Part shown: piece after piece, positions 50,820 to 59,010 of the stretch
Layout: each line of letters opens with the position of its first letter
How positions within the stretch are numbered: position 1 is the first letter of the stretch
Source: CAINDI01 sp037127585
Lineage (GTDB): Bacteria; Verrucomicrobiota; Verrucomicrobiia; Palsa-1439
Reading direction: 5' to 3'
Length of the DNA stretch: 64,000 nt
Assembly: GCA_037127585.1 (NCBI GenBank)
Contig: JBAXYB010000002.1
Coordinates: 1 to 64,000, forward strand
The notes under the pieces: model-generated
What the model saw: only the letters and a program-made list of their open reading frames with translations
Told to the model about the DNA's origin: nothing
Databases searched by the model: none
Program-made: the position numbers and the translations under genes

Positions 50820-52102
50820 AGCCTTCCAAACAAATCCAATGGTTGTACGAGGAACTTCCCAAACTCACCCAAGCCGGAGTGGTACCGGCGGAGGTGGCGG
50901 AGAAACTCCGGCAACATTACGGCGCCGCCGAGTGTGGCGGGCGCCGGTGGGCCATTGTGTTGTTCGGCATTTTGGGCGGGGCGCTCATCGGGGCCGGAAT
51001 CATTTTGTTGCTGGCGCATAACTGGGATGAGTTGTCGCGGCCGGTGCGGGCGGTGATTTCGTTTCTGCCATTGGTGATTGCGGTGGCGTTGGCGGCGTTC
51101 GTGATTTGGAAGCGGGCCGGGAGCACGGCGTGGAGCGAGAGCGTCGGGATATTTTGGGCGTTGGCAATCGGCGCGACGATTTCGCTGGTGGCGCAGACGT
51201 ATCATATCAGCGGGGATTTCCCGGCGTTCATCCTGACGTGGTCGCTGGCCGGGTTGCCGATTGTGTATCTGTTGAACTGTAGTTCGGCGGCGCTGTTGTT
51301 TTGGGTTGGCGCAACGGTGTGGGCGGGACACGCGTGCTGGAATCGCGACGAGGCGATGTGGTTCTGGCCGTTGGCGGCGTTGGCGGTACCGCATCTGTGG
51401 CTAGTGGCTCGAACAAACCGGTACCGGCCGAGGGTGGCGATGCTGATCTGGGGGCTGGCCGGGTGCGCGGCGTTTGGGATTGGGTTTGGCCTGACGCACC
51501 GGATCGAACACGCTTGGATCCCGGTCTTCACAAGTTATTTTGCGGTGTTGTACATGATCGGCAGCCGGTGGTTCGATGAGGGGCGCACTTTCTGGCAGCG
51601 GCCTCTCCAAACTATCGGGGCGTTGGGCGTCATCGCGCTCGGGGTGGCGCTGACGTTTGGGGATGCGTGGCGCGGCACGTTCCGGCAGGGGGACTGGCCG
51701 GGTCTTTTTCAGTCGCCCTTGGTGGTGTTGCCTGTGGCGGCGGTGGTGTTGTGGGTTTACACGTGGACCCGGCAGGATCCGGTGGCGTTGCTTTTCGGTG
51801 GGTTACCGGTGGTGGGGATGATTGGGACCGCACTGGCGGCCGGGCACGCTGGGGTGGTGGTGCTGGTGTTAATGAACGTGTACGTGTTGGGATTAGGCGT
51901 GGCGCTGATTACGTTGGGGGTGCGCGATCAGCGGTTGGGCGTGGTGAATCTGGGGATGCTGGTGACGTCGGTGCTCATCATCGCGCGGTTCTTCGACAGC
52001 GACATGGGGTTTGTGCTGCGCGGACTGGCGTTCATCGCGGTGGGGATCGGTTTCTTGGTGACGAATGTGATGCTGATTCGACGGAAGGGAGGCGCTCAAT
52101 GA
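50816..52102 (+). CDS. DUF2157 membrane protein
   Basis: 428 aa from the ATG at 50816 (ATGA overlap with the radical SAM gene). A short cytoplasmic domain (KQIQWLYEELPKLTQAGVV) precedes about twelve hydrophobic helices; GGALIGAGIILLLAHNWDEL is the diagnostic first helix of DUF2157. These proteins almost always sit next to a GDYXXLXY-domain protein, as here. Function unknown. Confidence 0.85.
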   Translation: MKPSKQIQWLYEELPKLTQAGVVPAEVAEKLRQHYGAAECGGRRWAIVLFGILGGALIGAGIILLLAHNWDELSRPVRAVISFLPLVIAVALAAFVIWKRAGSTAWSESVGIFWALAIGATISLVAQTYHISGDFPAFILTWSLAGLPIVYLLNCSSAALLFWVGATVWAGHACWNRDEAMWFWPLAALAVPHLWLVARTNRYRPRVAMLIWGLAGCAAFGIGFGLTHRIEHAWIPVFTSYFAVLYMIGSRWFDEGRTFWQRPLQTIGALGVIALGVALTFGDAWRGTFRQGDWPGLFQSPLVVLPVAAVVLWVYTWTRQDPVALLFGGLPVVGMIGTALAAGHAGVVVLVLMNVYVLGLGVALITLGVRDQRLGVVNLGMLVTSVLIIARFFDSDMGFVLRGLAFIAVGIGFLVTNVMLIRRKGGAQ

Positions 52103-52668
52103 ACTGGCGCAAGAGTGTTTTGATTGTGGTGGCGGCCGGACAGTTGGCGATCCCGGCGTATCTGATTCACCGGCAGGAGACGACGTTGCGGGAGGGGCGG
52201 GCGTACAAGTTCAAGACGGCGCCGGTCGATCCGTACGACGCGTTTCGCGGCCGGTATGTGGCGTTGCGGTATGAACAAGACCACGCGCCATGGCCGGGGA
52301 CGAACCAAGTCCTGCGTCAGCAGCGAGCCTATGCGCGGGTTGAAGAGGGCGTGGACGGGTTCGCCTTGGTGCGTGAAGTCACGCCGCGGCCGCCGGTGAC
52401 AGGGGATTTCTTCAAGGTCCAGGCGAATTACGCGGGCTGGGGCACGAATGCCGGGACGGTCTACTTCACAATGCCGTTTGACCGGTATTATATGGAGGAG
52501 ACGAAAGCTCCGAAAGCCGAGCAAGTTTACAGGGCCAACAACCGGCGCGGTCAGACCAATCAGAACACGTATGCCGTCGTGCGCATCCGGCAGGGCCACG
52601 CGGCGCTGGAAAATCTCTTCGTTGCCGGCCAACCGATCACCGAGATGTTGCGCGAGAAGCAACCGTAG
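52099..52668 (+). CDS. GDYXXLXY-domain membrane-anchored protein
   Basis: 189 aa, ATG at 52099 overlapping the DUF2157 stop (ATGA). An N-terminal membrane helix (VLIVVAAGQLAIPAYLI) is followed by the extracytoplasmic domain with VDPYDAFRGRYVALRYEQ, the defining motif (GDYxxLxY; here G-R-Y-V-A-L-R-Y). A second conserved region is YAVVRIRQGHAALENLFVAG. It partners with DUF2157 in many genomes; the pair may form an envelope complex of unknown role. Confidence 0.85.
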   Translation: MNWRKSVLIVVAAGQLAIPAYLIHRQETTLREGRAYKFKTAPVDPYDAFRGRYVALRYEQDHAPWPGTNQVLRQQRAYARVEEGVDGFALVREVTPRPPVTGDFFKVQANYAGWGTNAGTVYFTMPFDRYYMEETKAPKAEQVYRANNRRGQTNQNTYAVVRIRQGHAALENLFVAGQPITEMLREKQP

Positions 52669-52680
52669 TTTTTTTGGCAT

Positions 52681-52709
52681 TTGACGGTGGGGGGTGGGGT
52701 CGGTATTCT
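52681..52709 (+). promoter_or_regulatory. Putative sigma-70 promoter of the PpiD-like gene
   Basis: TTGACG (52681-52686), a 17-bp G-rich spacer and TATTCT (52704-52709), followed by AAGGAA 6 nt before the ATG at 52735. Confidence 0.55.
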
Positions 52710-52734
52710 CGGCCACTTTCTTAAGGAATTTCTT

Positions 52735-54390
52735 ATGTTTATTGCTCATGGCGAAAAAGTTCGGAAACACGCGCGGTGGATCATGTTTGGCGTGCTGGTG
52801 CTGTTGATCCCCGGGTTCGTGGCGTTATTCACGACCACGGGCAGCAAGTCGGACCGGCAGGCGGGCGATGTGCCGACCGTGCGCGGCAAGCCGGTGGTGG
52901 CGGCTGAGTTTGACCAGATGAAGGAATTGGTGCGCGCACAATACGTGGTGATGCGCGGCCGGGATCAGTCGCGGACGATGCAGATGCAGGATCAGATCAA
53001 GCAGGAAGCGGTCGTCCAGATGTTGATGCTGCAGAAAGCGAAGGAAATGGGCGTTGTGGTCAGCGAGCCGGAGTTGCAAGTCGCGCTCATGTCCCAGCCA
53101 GTCTTCCTCAACAGCGCCGGCCAGTTCGACCGGGAACGCCTCCGCCAGTTCATGATTCTGTTGAATAACAATGGCGTCAGCGAAGCGATGTTCGAAGAAG
53201 TGATGCGGCAACGGTTGTTGATTGAGAAATTGCAGGGGCTCATCACCGCCGCCGCCAAGGCCACGCCGGCCGCCGTCCAACAGGCGTACCTGCCATTGCA
53301 CGAAAAACTTTCGATCGATCTCGTGCAATTCGACATGGCCGACAACAAAGTTCCGATCACTGTTTCCAACGCCGAAGTCCGCGCGTTCTACGAGCAGAAC
53401 AAGGAATCGTTCCGCGTGCCGGCCAAAGTCAAAGTGCAGTATGCGGAGTTCACCGCGGCCGCCGCGAAGAAGACCGTTCAGTTGACCGAGGAGGAAATCG
53501 CGGAGTTCTACAACCGCAACAAATTCCGCTATGCCGGCACGAACAGCGTGCCGCAACCGCTCGATGCCGTGAAGGCGGAAGTGAATGCCGAACTGCTCAC
53601 CCTGCGCGCCGACCGCGCCGCCGCCGACCGGGCCACGGAGTTTGGCGTGAAACTGTCGCAGTCACCCAAACCGGAGTTCGCCAAAGTTTGCGCCGAGTTC
53701 GGCGTGACGCCGCTCACCACGGACTTCATCGCGGCCGTCGACAAAGTTCCCGGCGTGACGGACTTGCCGGATTTTGCGACAAAAGCGAATCGCCTCTCCG
53801 CCGACATGCCGGTCAGCGATCCGATTGGCGGGTCGAACACCTACTACATTCTCGAATTCGTGGCCGGCCAACCGAGCGCCGTCCCGCCATTCGAGCAAGT
53901 CGAAGCCGAAGTCACCAAGCAAGTCACGCAAATCCGCACGTACGGCGTGACCCTCGAACGCGCGGAGGCGACCATTGGCCAACTCAAGAAGTTGATCGCC
54001 GCCGGCAAGACCTTCGCGCAGGCCTGCGCCGAATTGAAACTCAAAATCGAAACGCCACCGGCGTTCACAGTCGCCGAAGAAAAACTAAAGTTGCCGGCGG
54101 CCGGCCAAATCCAACAGGCATCGCTTGAGATGCCGGTGAACGCGGTCAGCGAATTGATCGGCACCCCGACCGGTGGGCTGGTGTTCCACGTCCGCGAACG
54201 CCAACCGGCAGACTTGGCGGAGTTTGAGAAGGATCGCGAGCGCATCACCCGGCAAGTCTTGCAGCGCGACCGGCAAGCGTTGTTCAGCGATTGGATTCAG
54301 GCGCTCGTCCACGGTGAGCAAGTGGACTTCAAAATCCCGCGCCGCCAGCCGGAAGCCGAAGAAGTTACGGCTACCGAGTCGACGAACTAA
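52735..54390 (+). CDS. PpiD/SurA-like periplasmic folding factor
   Basis: 551 aa from the ATG at 52735 (ribosome-binding site AAGGAA). An N-terminal membrane anchor (WIMFGVLVLLIPGFVALF) precedes a SurA_N-type helical domain (about 45-190: AAEFDQMKELVRAQY, FDRERLRQFMILLNNNGV). A long helical linker and parvulin-like beta segments follow (VSDPIGGSNTYYILEFVAGQ; FHVRERQPADLAEFE). Catalytic parvulin residues are not clear, so it may act as a chaperone only, like PpiD. Location: periplasm, tethered to the inner membrane. Confidence 0.75.
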   Translation: MFIAHGEKVRKHARWIMFGVLVLLIPGFVALFTTTGSKSDRQAGDVPTVRGKPVVAAEFDQMKELVRAQYVVMRGRDQSRTMQMQDQIKQEAVVQMLMLQKAKEMGVVVSEPELQVALMSQPVFLNSAGQFDRERLRQFMILLNNNGVSEAMFEEVMRQRLLIEKLQGLITAAAKATPAAVQQAYLPLHEKLSIDLVQFDMADNKVPITVSNAEVRAFYEQNKESFRVPAKVKVQYAEFTAAAAKKTVQLTEEEIAEFYNRNKFRYAGTNSVPQPLDAVKAEVNAELLTLRADRAAADRATEFGVKLSQSPKPEFAKVCAEFGVTPLTTDFIAAVDKVPGVTDLPDFATKANRLSADMPVSDPIGGSNTYYILEFVAGQPSAVPPFEQVEAEVTKQVTQIRTYGVTLERAEATIGQLKKLIAAGKTFAQACAELKLKIETPPAFTVAEEKLKLPAAGQIQQASLEMPVNAVSELIGTPTGGLVFHVRERQPADLAEFEKDRERITRQVLQRDRQALFSDWIQALVHGEQVDFKIPRRQPEAEEVTATESTN

Positions 54391-55066
54391 CCAACGCGCG
54401 GAACAGCCGCCGGAACCGCGGCGCGACATGGATCAAGCGTTCGGGGTGAAATTGGACACCCCAAAAGAAACGCGCGGACTTGTGCTCGACCGCTTCGATC
54501 ACGCCATCCCCAGCTCGCGCGACGACGCGCAGTGGTCGCGCCACCGCATCAAGCGCCTGATGGTGCGACGTGTTGACCTTACCGGCGGCCGAACCGAGCA
54601 AGGTGCGCATCTGCGAATCAGCCGCCCACGTTATCGTCTGGCATAAAGCGTCGGGTTGTGGATTCCGGTGACCCGTGAGATCCGGTATCAGTGTGCCGCC
54701 GAGGGCGACGTTCATTACCTGAATCCCCCGGCAAATCCCCAAGACCGGCCAGTCGCGTTTCAGGGCGGCGCGGACCAGATAGATTTCCATTTCGTCGCGC
54801 TGTTCATCAACGCCGCTGATTTTCGCCGTTTGGCGAGGCGTGTAGAACTTGAAACTCACATCGCCACCACCGGCCAGCAGTAAGCCATCACAGTTTTTGA
54901 CGAAGTGGTTGAGGACGCTCCGGTCGTCGGTCAGCGGCAAGATCACCGGTATGCCGCCGGCCAGTTCGATGGCTTGCGAATACGAGATGCCGCAAAATGC
55001 GCCCCGGCCATCCTGCCGGGACGGCAAGCGAATCGCTTCGGGAGTGACCGCAATAACCGGCTTCAT
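54371..55066 (-). CDS. Class I glutamine amidotransferase, PuuD-like
   Basis: 231 aa from the ATG at 55066, overlapping the stress-protein stop (ATGA). Catalytic Cys in VLGICRGIQVMN, catalytic His in FFWGVQFHPER, and the N-terminal GISYSQAIELAGGIPVILPL typical of gamma-glutamyl-GABA hydrolases (PF07722). It releases glutamate from gamma-glutamylated amines in putrescine use. Other puu genes are absent. Its 3' end overlaps the convergent PpiD-like gene by 20 nt. Confidence 0.85.
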   Translation of the reverse strand: MKPVIAVTPEAIRLPSRQDGRGAFCGISYSQAIELAGGIPVILPLTDDRSVLNHFVKNCDGLLLAGGGDVSFKFYTPRQTAKISGVDEQRDEMEIYLVRAALKRDWPVLGICRGIQVMNVALGGTLIPDLTGHRNPQPDALCQTITWAADSQMRTLLGSAAGKVNTSHHQALDAVARPLRVVARAGDGVIEAVEHKSARFFWGVQFHPERLIHVAPRFRRLFRALVSSSTR

Positions 55067-55911
55067 TCGCCTCGGGCGAGCAGGACCGGCACGCGGGCTT
55101 TGCGGAGAATGTGCGTCGTCGTCGAGCCGAGAATCCATTCCCGGATCCGGGTATGACCGTAGGCGCCCATCACGATCAAGTCCGCCGCGACTTCCATGGC
55201 GACTTGGAGAATCGCTTGTTCGGGATCGAGGTGGAGTAGTTGGGCGTGCGTTTTGAGGCCCCGCGCCAAGGCGAGTTCGCGGGCTTGGTTGAGAATGTTG
55301 GCCGAGCTTACTTCCTGCTCATGCGGGCCGGCGGTCACGATCGTCACGGCGGCTTCGAGCGCGACCGCGAGATTGAGTCCGCGATGCAGCGCCTTGGTGG
55401 ATTCGTCGCTGCCGTCGTGGGCGATTAACACGTTCCGTGTTTCCCGAAAAGTTTCCGGCGCGATCAAACACGGTTTCTTGGAAGCGCGCACCATGCGCTC
55501 GACGCTGGCCCCGAGCATGTCGCCGTGCCACTGGGCATGTTCGCCGCGTTGCCCGAGCACGACCAGATCGGCGCGCGGCTCGTACTCCAACAACGTATGC
55601 ACCAGACTGCCGGTCGCGTGGGCGACTTCGCACGCGACACCGTTATCGTGACAAAGCTGCGCCGCGGCGGCTAAAATCGTTTGGGCGCGGGTCGTCTGAA
55701 TCTCACGCACTTGGGACAGCAGCGCTGAGTACGGTTGGGCGCCGAGCGCGCCCGAGAGATCGGCGAGCCACGGACCTTCGAGCAGGCGGATATCCGTGAC
55801 ATGCAGCGCCAGGATGCGCGAGTGAAGTTTCTGCGCGAGCCAGACCGCGTGCCGGGCGGCACCATCGGCTCCCGGTGAGCCATCAATCCCTAAGAGAATA
55901 TTCTTAAACAT
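55063..55911 (-). CDS. Tandem universal stress protein
   Basis: 282 aa from the ATG at 55911, with AAAGGAG at good spacing. Two UspA domains: MFKNILLGIDGSPGADGAAR to about 145, and TRNVLIAHDGSDESTKALHR to the end. The second has the ATP-binding G-x2-G-x9-G-S/T motif (GAYGHTRIREWILGSTTTHI). In the first the loop is GQRGEHAQWHGDMLGASVER, less standard. Cytoplasmic. Divergent from parA. Confidence 0.9.
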   Translation of the reverse strand: MFKNILLGIDGSPGADGAARHAVWLAQKLHSRILALHVTDIRLLEGPWLADLSGALGAQPYSALLSQVREIQTTRAQTILAAAAQLCHDNGVACEVAHATGSLVHTLLEYEPRADLVVLGQRGEHAQWHGDMLGASVERMVRASKKPCLIAPETFRETRNVLIAHDGSDESTKALHRGLNLAVALEAAVTIVTAGPHEQEVSSANILNQARELALARGLKTHAQLLHLDPEQAILQVAMEVAADLIVMGAYGHTRIREWILGSTTTHILRKARVPVLLARGE

Positions 55912-56016
55912 ACCAACTCCTTTCGTTTGACCTTCCCACGCAACATACGCCAAGCCACCACCCCCGGCCAGTGCAATGAATGACACAGTACAAAGCGCAC
56001 CGGGTAGTGATTCGGA

Positions 56017-56045
56017 TTGCGAGGCGGCACACCTTCCGGTATAAG
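56017..56045 (+). promoter_or_regulatory. Putative promoter of parA (leaderless type)
   Basis: TTGCGA (56017-56022), a 17-bp spacer and TATAAG (56040-56045), 6 nt before the ATG at 56052. The expected transcription start falls on the ATG itself and no Shine-Dalgarno sequence is present. Confidence 0.55.
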
Positions 56046-56051
56046 CCACGC

Positions 56052-56888
56052 ATGACTTCCCGCAGTATCGCGTTCGCGAACCAAAAAGGGGGCGTCGGCA
56101 AAACCACCACGGCAGTTAGCATGGCTGCGTGTCTCGCCGAACGCGGACAGCGCACGTTGCTCATCGACTTGGATCCACAGGCGAACGCCACCAGCGCCCT
56201 CGGCCTGGAGAAACTTACCGGCGGGAGTATCTATCAAGCGTTGCTGGGGCCGGCCGCGCTTGCGGATTCGATTCGTCCCAGCGGCATTGAACATCTCGAC
56301 GTCATTCCCAGCGAAGTTGATTTGGCTGTGGCCGAAGTGGATGTCGCGCGCACCGAAAACTACCTTCAGCGACTGCGCACCGCCGTGAACCCAATCCGGG
56401 CCCTGAACCGGTACGACTTTATTCTCATCGACTGCCCACCGTCGCTCGGCATCCTGACCATGAACGCCTTGGCGGCCGTTGACCGCGTGATTGTGCCTAT
56501 TCAATGCGAATACTTCGCGCTCGAAGGGTTGGCGGTCATCATGCGCGTCATCGGCCAGATCAAGACGAGCGGCGCGAATCCCGAACTCGACATCCTCGGC
56601 GTGATCATGACGATGTACGATGGCCGGACGAATCTGGCGCAGCAAGTGGTTGGCGAAGTCCGCCGGCATCTGGGCGATAAAGTTTTTAAGACGCTCGTGC
56701 CGCGCACGGTCCGGTTGGCCGAAGCGCCCAGTTTCGGCAAACCGATCAACATCTATGATTCCGGCTCGTATGCGGCCGCGGTTTACCGGTCGTTGACGGA
56801 AGAATTGTTAGCGCGGAATGCGCCCCCGGCAGCCGCGCCGGTCGTCCCCCCAATAAAAAAAGCGGACGTTAAGCCCAGTTTGAAGTAG
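56052..56888 (+). CDS. parA: ParA/Soj-family partitioning ATPase
   Basis: 278 aa from the ATG at 56052. Deviant Walker A FANQKGGVGKTTTAVSMAAC with the signature Lys, Walker A' LLIDLDPQANATSALG, and Walker B FILIDCPPSLGILTMNAL. It lacks the N-terminal HTH of plasmid type Ia ParA, so it is Soj-like. No parB and no parS-like site (TGTTTCACGTGAAACA) is seen next to it, which is unusual for chromosomal parAB. The C-terminal tail is Ala/Pro-rich. May be an orphan ParA for cargo other than the chromosome. Confidence 0.93.
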   Translation: MTSRSIAFANQKGGVGKTTTAVSMAACLAERGQRTLLIDLDPQANATSALGLEKLTGGSIYQALLGPAALADSIRPSGIEHLDVIPSEVDLAVAEVDVARTENYLQRLRTAVNPIRALNRYDFILIDCPPSLGILTMNALAAVDRVIVPIQCEYFALEGLAVIMRVIGQIKTSGANPELDILGVIMTMYDGRTNLAQQVVGEVRRHLGDKVFKTLVPRTVRLAEAPSFGKPINIYDSGSYAAAVYRSLTEELLARNAPPAAAPVVPPIKKADVKPSLK

Positions 56889-56892
56889 GCGG

Positions 56893-57120
56893 GAAACTGG
56901 TGCAGCCGGAGGATTCGACGCAGTCTCAACACGGCGAACAGAGACGTGGCCTCGGACCGCCCCTAAAAAACCCGGAGGGAGATTCTCACCACCGCCCCTC
57001 GTCGCCGCCCGCAGCAAGGAAACCCGCCGGACACCTACCGGACTGCGTAAATCATCGGCAGTACCGCCTTGCTGTGCACCCGCAACCGGTTCTGGAGCAT
57101 TGCCAACGGACATAACCCGG
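56893..57120. other. Unassigned gap with RNA-like secondary structure
   Basis: Between parA and the BRCT gene no coding region can be supported. The stretch contains GTCTC...GAGAC, CCGG-7 nt-CCGG and a longer 9-bp pairing GCAGCAAGG with CCTTGCTGT about 55 nt apart, enclosing the CCGG hairpin. The start has GGGAAACTGGTG, faintly like a cobalamin riboswitch core, but the rest of that consensus is missing. It may be a structured RNA or noncoding debris near a tRNA. Confidence 0.25.
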
Positions 57121-57135
57121 CGTTAGCATAAAGCT

Positions 57136-57744
57136 ATGAGCGCATCCAATCGCCAGAAGAAGATCCTCGCTTTTTTCAAAGTTCCTTTTTCTCCAAAAAT
57201 TTCCGTCGGTGCCGCAGGGTGGGAGATTGCCGAACTAATGGAGGACGACGCATGTCGCGAACGATGGCGTCGCTACCTTTATCTGACAAAAGACTTTGGT
57301 TCCACCTCCGACCAATTGATTCCGGTCAGTGAGAAAGAAATTGAGGCAGTAACTATTCCTGAGGGGTGGAGTTCTTCGGAGGCAATCAAAGAATTTCAGA
57401 GTGAGGTAGTCGCTCAAGAGCTAGTTGACCACTCGCCATTTGACCAGCCGCAGCCGGTTGTTGAGTTTCCGCACCGTAGTTTCATTTTCACAGGCAAATT
57501 CGCTTTTGGTTCCCGTAATGCTTGCCAAGCAGCTGTGATTGAACGCGGCGCGTTCGCGCCAGACCAGAAATCCATAACGCACGAAATTAACTATCTAGTT
57601 ATCGGCGCGGAGGGAAGCAAGGCGTGGAAGCGCGGTTCATACGGCAACAAGATTGAGGCAGCAATTCTGGCTCGCCGTGAATACGGCTCGCCTGCGATTA
57701 TTTCCGAGAAGCATTGGACCGCATCTCTAACAAGAACATCCTAA
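57136..57744 (+). CDS. BRCT-domain protein, probably horizontally acquired
   Basis: 202 aa. The C-terminal half (about 115-195) resembles the BRCT domain of NAD-dependent DNA ligases: SFIFTGKFAFGSRNACQAAV, then THEINYLVIGAEGSKAWKRG with the conserved late Trp region (SEKHW). The N-terminal half is not recognised. Codons are markedly more A/T-rich than those of parA and rph. It lies between parA and tRNA-Arg, a common integration spot. Stand-alone BRCT proteins of this type occur in mobile contexts; function unknown. Confidence 0.65.
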   Translation: MSASNRQKKILAFFKVPFSPKISVGAAGWEIAELMEDDACRERWRRYLYLTKDFGSTSDQLIPVSEKEIEAVTIPEGWSSSEAIKEFQSEVVAQELVDHSPFDQPQPVVEFPHRSFIFTGKFAFGSRNACQAAVIERGAFAPDQKSITHEINYLVIGAEGSKAWKRGSYGNKIEAAILARREYGSPAIISEKHWTASLTRTS

Positions 57745-57829
57745 GCCAGCCTCCACCACCGGCACCCTGAGCCGCCGGCCCGGGGCTTGAGCAAGCCACC
57801 ACTGGGGCGATAATCCCGGGCGCAGGACT

Positions 57830-57853
57830 TTGGGTGATAACTTGGGTGATAAC
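57830..57853. repeat. Tandem 12-bp direct repeat
   Basis: TTGGGTGATAAC repeated twice without a gap, in the noncoding 57745-57934 stretch downstream of tRNA-Arg. Nothing else recognisable in that stretch; it could be an integration scar. Confidence 0.5.
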
Positions 57854-57934
57854 TCGGTTTTTGCGCATTTGGGGAGCGTCGCGACTGCTTGGGCGCAGTT
57901 CGCACAAGTTGCTTACTGGCAGGACTAAATCGAG

Positions 57935-58011
57935 TGGTGCGGCCGGCGGGAGTCGAACCCACAACCTTTGCCTTCGGAGGGCAACGCTCTATCCAGTTGA
58001 GCTACGGCCGC
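57935..58011 (-). tRNA. tRNA-Arg (anticodon CCG)
   Basis: Minus-strand cloverleaf: acceptor GCGGCCG / CGGCCGC, D arm GCTC...GAGC, anticodon stem TTGCC / GGCAA with loop CTCCGAA (anticodon CCG, reading CGG), T arm GTGGG-TTCGACT-CCCGC, discriminator A and an encoded CCA (57935-57937). All stems pair except a G-C/G-T detail at the T-stem end. Confidence 0.95.
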
Positions 58012-58029
58012 ACTTGTCAAACGCGGCGC

Positions 58030-58058
58030 ACTCTAGCGGCGCCCGCGCCGCTGTTCAA
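58030..58058 (-). promoter_or_regulatory. Putative promoter of tRNA-Arg
   Basis: Minus-strand TTGAAC (58053-58058), a 17-bp GC-rich spacer and TAGAGT (58030-58035), 18 nt before the mature 5' end. Confidence 0.55.
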
Positions 58059-58106
58059 CCTCGAAAAAAGTGCGGCAAGTTTGGGGCGCTACTGGACGCT
58101 GTTACT

Positions 58107-58176
58107 GTGGGAGCGCCCTTCCGGGCGCGATTTGCTCGAATGACCAACCCGGTCGCGCCCGGAAGGGCGCTCCCAC
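58107..58176. repeat. GGAG-type REP palindrome pair (family 1, copy C)
   Basis: GTGGGAGCGCCCTTCCGGGC at the left and GCCCGGAAGGGCGCTCCCAC at the right are exact complements (20-bp arms), each GGAG plus hairpin CGCCC-TTCC-GGGCG. Lies between tRNA-Arg and rph; the remaining 58012-58278 sequence holds the tRNA promoter and no other gene. Confidence 0.85.
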
Positions 58177-58278
58177 AACTGGCCAGCCGGATTTTGATGG
58201 TGGTGTCAAAAGGCCCAAGCTAGGGATCGACCCAGAAATAACTTGCCGCTACTCGGCGCGCCGGTCATCCTTCGCGCC

Positions 58279-59001
58279 ATGAAACGTTTTGATGGTCGCT
58301 TGGTGGATCAACTGCGGACACTGAAAATCCAGCCGAATTATCTCGCCACGCCGGCCGGCTCGGTGCTCATCGAAATGGGGAAGACACGCGTCATCTGCGC
58401 CGCGTCGATCGAGGACGGGGTGCCGCGGTGGATGAAGGAACAGAAGGTCGTCGGCGGGTGGGTGACGGCGGAGTATTCGATGTTGCCCTATTCGACTTCG
58501 CCCCGGAAATCCCGGGAAGTCGCCAAGGGCAAGGTCGAGGGGCGGACGCAGGAGATTCAGCGGCTCATCGGCCGGTCCATACGGGCGGTGACGGATATGA
58601 CGAAGCTCGGGGAGCGAACGGTGTGGGTCGATTGCGATGTGCTCGAAGCCGATGGCGGGACGCGGACGGCGTCGATTACCGGGGCGTATGTGGCGATGCA
58701 GTTGGCGATGCAGAAGTTGATGGCGCTGAGTTTGGTGAAGGAGAATCCGGTCACGGCGGCGGTGGCGGCGGTGAGCGTGGGAGTGATCGAGGGGACGCCG
58801 TTGTTGGATTTGAATTATGTCGAGGACGTGGCGGCGGCGGTGGACATGAATGTGGTGATGACGGATGCCGGGCGGTTTGTGGAGGTGCAGGGGACGGGCG
58901 AGGAGTCAACGTTCAGCCGGGAGGAGTTGAACGAATTGCTCCGGTTGGGCGAGCGCGGGATTCAGGAGTTGCTCGCGGCGCAGCAGCAGGCGCTGAAGTA
59001 A
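58279..59001 (+). CDS. rph: Ribonuclease PH
   Basis: 240 aa from the ATG at 58279 (upstream TTG at 58243 is not family-like). Phosphorolytic 3'-5' exoribonuclease that trims tRNA 3' ends. Visible: PAGSVLIEMGKTRVICAASI, TAEYSMLPYSTSPR, GRTQEIQRLIGRSIRAV (phosphate site) and the conserved D-x-D-V-L-E-A-D-G-G-T-R-T-A-S-I block. Lies downstream of tRNA-Arg on the opposite strand; convergent with trxA. Confidence 0.97.
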   Translation: MKRFDGRLVDQLRTLKIQPNYLATPAGSVLIEMGKTRVICAASIEDGVPRWMKEQKVVGGWVTAEYSMLPYSTSPRKSREVAKGKVEGRTQEIQRLIGRSIRAVTDMTKLGERTVWVDCDVLEADGGTRTASITGAYVAMQLAMQKLMALSLVKENPVTAAVAAVSVGVIEGTPLLDLNYVEDVAAAVDMNVVMTDAGRFVEVQGTGEESTFSREELNELLRLGERGIQELLAAQQQALK

Positions 59002-59010
59002 AAACACCAT

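Noticed and set aside
56893..56930. Cobalamin-riboswitch-like core GGGAAACTGGTG
   Set aside because: The following CCCGC-ACTGT, GCCACTG and AGTCAGG elements are missing, and the downstream gene is not a B12-related one.
56808..57113. 101-codon minus-strand frame across the parA 3' end
   Set aside because: It overlaps the parA coding end, has no start signal and resembles a shadow of GC-rich noncoding DNA.
56905..57120. Possible tmRNA, because GGATTCGAC and a terminal TGCACCA appear
   Set aside because: No tag reading frame ending in an Ala-Leu-Ala-Ala type tail, no matching acceptor strand and too short.
57100..57135. Integron attC-like sequence (ATAACCCGGCGTTAGC) before the BRCT gene
   Set aside because: The core would have to read GTTRRRY but is GTTAGCA, no matching inverse core or second attC follows the gene, and no integrase is present.
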